Positions 13,991-15,525 of a DNA stretch of 15,525 nucleotides are shown piece by piece. Below the pieces are notes generated by a model. It was not told where the DNA came from and did no database searches. It was given only the letters and a program-made list of their open reading frames with translations. The translations under genes were made by a program, and so were the position numbers. This stretch comes from UBA10161 sp964581105. Lineage in GTDB: Archaea > Micrarchaeota > Micrarchaeia > Anstonellales > Anstonellaceae. The stretch lies in the NCBI GenBank assembly GCA_964581105.1, contig CAZOMB010000022.1, forward strand, positions 1 through 15,525, in the 5' to 3' direction. Numbering within the stretch: the first letter of the stretch is position 1; each line of letters opens with the position of its first letter.

Positions 13991-14026
13991 ATTAGATAGG
14001 GGGGATAAACCCCTGCCTATTCTAAT
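13991..14026 (+). terminator. Strong stem-loop after the KPEE gene
   Basis: The left arm ATTAGATAGGGGGG and the right arm CCCC-TG-CCTA-T-TCTAAT pair over 14 bases with two small bulges around the loop ATAAA. It starts two bases after the stop codon. There is no long T-tract behind it, so it may act as a 3'-end stabiliser as well as, or instead of, a terminator. Confidence 0.55.
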
Positions 14027-14117
14027 ACTTATTGAGTGAATCACCTACATTCTTAAGTTAGGAAAGGAAGTAAGGGTGAGATTATTTTAGGGTTAGGAAC
14101 AAGGCACAAAGATTGTT

Positions 14118-15329
14118 TTATTTGCTTTTGAAAAACTCCATGATAGACTTAATGATGCCCTCTTCTTTTTTCTCTTTGCTTGGGGTTGCCGCAGGCTCTG
14201 CCTTCCCATCCAGCACTGCTTGAAGCCCCTTCAGCTCGTGCAGCGATTTTTCAAGAGCCGCCTTTTCAATTCCTGCAAGCTTTTCTTTCATCTGCCCTAT
14301 CTTTTTTGTTCTTTCCCATTCCCCGCTGTCCTCTTCAGCAGTTTTTCCAAGCTCAATAAACCTGCCGGCTGCAGCTTTTGCCTCTTGGGACTGTTTGGAC
14401 AGATAGGCAAGCACAGCCAAATCAGAAATTGGAAGAAAATCAGTTGAATGCAGATTCATTACCTGCCTGAGAAAATGCTTTTGTTCAATGACTGCCCGAA
14501 AGCCAGCCAGGTCAATGCCAATGTGTTGCAGCCTTTTCTCGTTTTGCCCGCTTATGTCATAAAGTTGCCTGCTTGTTTTTTCTTTGAGCCCTGCCTTTTG
14601 CAAGAAGGCTGCCAGCGATTCGGCGCCCTGCGTTGAGATTTCCGGAAAGCCAAGCTTGTCCAGCCTTTCTTTGCTTATTTTTGCCAGAAGCTCTTCCAGG
14701 GGCATGGACTGGAGCGCCCGTATGCAACTCAGCCTGATTTCAGCCAGTTTTTCACCATGCTTCATCATCTCAATGTGCCTGCCTGCCTTTTCCATGTCTG
14801 GCTGAGGACCTTTTTCCAGCCATTCCAAATCAGACAGCTGCATAGACAGGCTGCGCTTTGCCCTCTCAGCCTGCGCCCTTTTTTTCAAGAGCAGCTCATT
14901 GACTATCAAAAGCCGCTTGCCCATTTCAAGCAGCCTGTAAAACTGTGCTGCCTCGCTTTTGGCCTCTTCTGCATTGCTTGACCTGAGCAGCTTTATTATT
15001 TCAGCCATTTTCCGGCCATGCTCAAGCGTGATGTGCTTATTGTCATATTCCTGCACCAAATGCTTTTCAAAATTGTTCAGGTCCTTTGCCTTGCGCCGCA
15101 CTTTTCTTGAGAATTTGACTTTTACATCAATTGCCGCATACTTCTTTTTGTCCCTTTTGCTGCTTACCTCGCTGATTTCATCTATCATGTCTGCCAGGTC
15201 TTCGCAGTCTTGCAAAAGGAAGCTGTATTGCTTGCCTCCTGCAGCAACAAGCTTTCCCTCAATCTGCACCTTTTCTTGCACAAGGGACTCAATTTCCCTT
15301 TTTTCTGCCAGCAATTGGTCAGCCTGCAT
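14118..15329 (-). CDS. Large all-helical coiled-coil protein, unknown
   Basis: The 403-residue product starts at ATG 15329 with GGTGA a few bases upstream. Nearly the whole chain is predicted helical from its heptad-like runs of Leu/Ile with Lys/Glu (EKREIESLVQEKVQIEGKL near the start, KIGQMKEKLAGIEKAALEKS near the end). The middle holds basic stretches (FSRKVRRKAKD). The C terminus has a flexible Pro/Ala/Lys linker and a final amphipathic helix IIKSIMEFFKSK that could touch a membrane. It has no signal peptide of its own, no enzymatic motif and no family I recognise. The start overlaps the stop of a 25-residue hydrophobic ORF (TAATG), suggesting coupled translation. The region 14027-14117 downstream holds nothing I can identify. 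Confidence 0.7.
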   Translation of the reverse strand: MQADQLLAEKREIESLVQEKVQIEGKLVAAGGKQYSFLLQDCEDLADMIDEISEVSSKRDKKKYAAIDVKVKFSRKVRRKAKDLNNFEKHLVQEYDNKHITLEHGRKMAEIIKLLRSSNAEEAKSEAAQFYRLLEMGKRLLIVNELLLKKRAQAERAKRSLSMQLSDLEWLEKGPQPDMEKAGRHIEMMKHGEKLAEIRLSCIRALQSMPLEELLAKISKERLDKLGFPEISTQGAESLAAFLQKAGLKEKTSRQLYDISGQNEKRLQHIGIDLAGFRAVIEQKHFLRQVMNLHSTDFLPISDLAVLAYLSKQSQEAKAAAGRFIELGKTAEEDSGEWERTKKIGQMKEKLAGIEKAALEKSLHELKGLQAVLDGKAEPAATPSKEKKEEGIIKSIMEFFKSK

Positions 15330-15406
15330 TATTTCACCTTATAAACTGGGGATATTTGCGTCAAAAACAAAAACACAGCAGCAAATGCGAGAATAGCCTT
15401 TTTCAT
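15329..15406 (-). CDS. 25-residue hydrophobic ORF overlapping the helical-protein gene
   Basis: ATG 15406 opens a 25-residue frame (MKKAILAFAAVFLFLTQI then SPVYKVK) whose TAA overlaps the next ATG as TAATG. It looks exactly like a signal peptide: two Lys, then a hydrophobic core. A TATA-like CTAAAAG (15430-15436) starts 30 bases before the ATG, which suits a leaderless transcript. The frame can be extended upstream to an ATG at 15508 inside the terminal hairpin, but that is less likely. Alternatives are a small membrane peptide or leader, or a signal sequence separated from the downstream gene by a frameshift. Confidence 0.4.
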   Translation of the reverse strand: MKKAILAFAAVFLFLTQISPVYKVK

Positions 15407-15479
15407 AAGCAAAACTAGGGGCAAGAACTCTTTTAGTGGTATTGGAACTGCCAGCTGGCACTGGAAAAAAGTGAGTTGA

Positions 15480-15499
15480 CCCACGCCTGAAGGCGTGGG
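15480..15499. mobile_element. IS200/IS605-type end hairpin (element would lie beyond the right edge)
   Basis: CCCACGCCT (15480-15488) and AGGCGTGGG (15491-15499) form a perfect 9-bp stem with a two-base loop. Hairpins of this CCCACGCC/GGCGTGGG type are common at the ends of IS200/IS605 and tnpB elements. On the minus strand the stem is followed at once by TCAAC, and TCAA is a known right-end cleavage motif in the IS608 group. In one minus-strand frame the stem reads EAHAFRRG, the kind of short C-terminal ending I associate with TnpB proteins. No transposase is visible inside the window, so it may be an end of an element to the right or a solitary remnant. Confidence 0.45.
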
Positions 15500-15525
15500 C
15501 TTCTCCATGTCTTAGCAGAATGCAG

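Noticed and set aside
13805..14044. 79-residue minus-strand frame with Ser/Leu/Pro repeats opposite the KPEE gene
   Set aside because: It is the antisense of the 24-base repeat; the plus strand has the SD, start and terminator-like stem, the minus frame has none of these.

Overview
The window reads as a stretch of an archaeal chromosome. TATA-like boxes sit about 29-30 bases or about 38-45 bases upstream of chosen start codons. The longer class is followed by a purine-rich Shine-Dalgarno (SD) site. Three predicted lipoproteins share an L-F-G-C lipobox, and two very similar beta-propeller surface proteins carry acidic Pro/Glu stalks. Small genome-style packing (overlapping ATGA/TGATG junctions, abutting convergent stops) and many unrecognised proteins would fit a DPANN-type or other little-studied archaeon, but the sequence does not fix the lineage.

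Layout. 1-348: 3' end of GTP cyclohydrolase II (riboflavin pathway). 392-5318: a plus-strand cell-envelope cluster of lipoprotein with Ig-like regions, FG-GAP beta-propeller surface protein, lipoprotein with DUF333 and Kazal-like domains, exported HExxH metallopeptidase candidate and a small two-helix membrane protein. 5353-6525 (minus): alanine-type PLP aminotransferase, divergent from an unrecognised single-helix membrane protein (6645-7139). 7140-8860 (minus): three membrane-protein genes, namely an isoprenylcysteine-methyltransferase-like protein, a small membrane protein and an SdpI/DUF1648 protein. 8985-11353 (plus): a second beta-propeller plus lipoprotein module, paralogous in design to 1209-4102. 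11499-13595: a 56-residue charged protein, divergent from a two-gene unit of unknown function. 13700-14026: a short, strongly expressed-looking unit encoding a protein made almost entirely of KPEEKKEE repeats, with a leader ORF, a hairpin and a terminator-like stem. 14118-15406 (minus): a large helical protein preceded by an overlapping 25-residue hydrophobic ORF. 15480-15499: a perfect hairpin of the type found at IS200/IS605 (tnpB) ends.

Working together: the two propeller modules probably make membrane-anchored surface proteins with a translationally coupled lipoprotein partner. The first module continues into an exported peptidase candidate, so 392-5318 may be a surface-processing or surface-adhesion locus. 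The 7140-8860 block is a separate membrane-biology unit. The best candidates for undescribed biology are the duplicated propeller-lipoprotein modules with their shared C-terminal helical domain, the peptidase beside them, the KPEEKKEE gene with its leader, and the coupled 25-residue ORF/helical protein pair.
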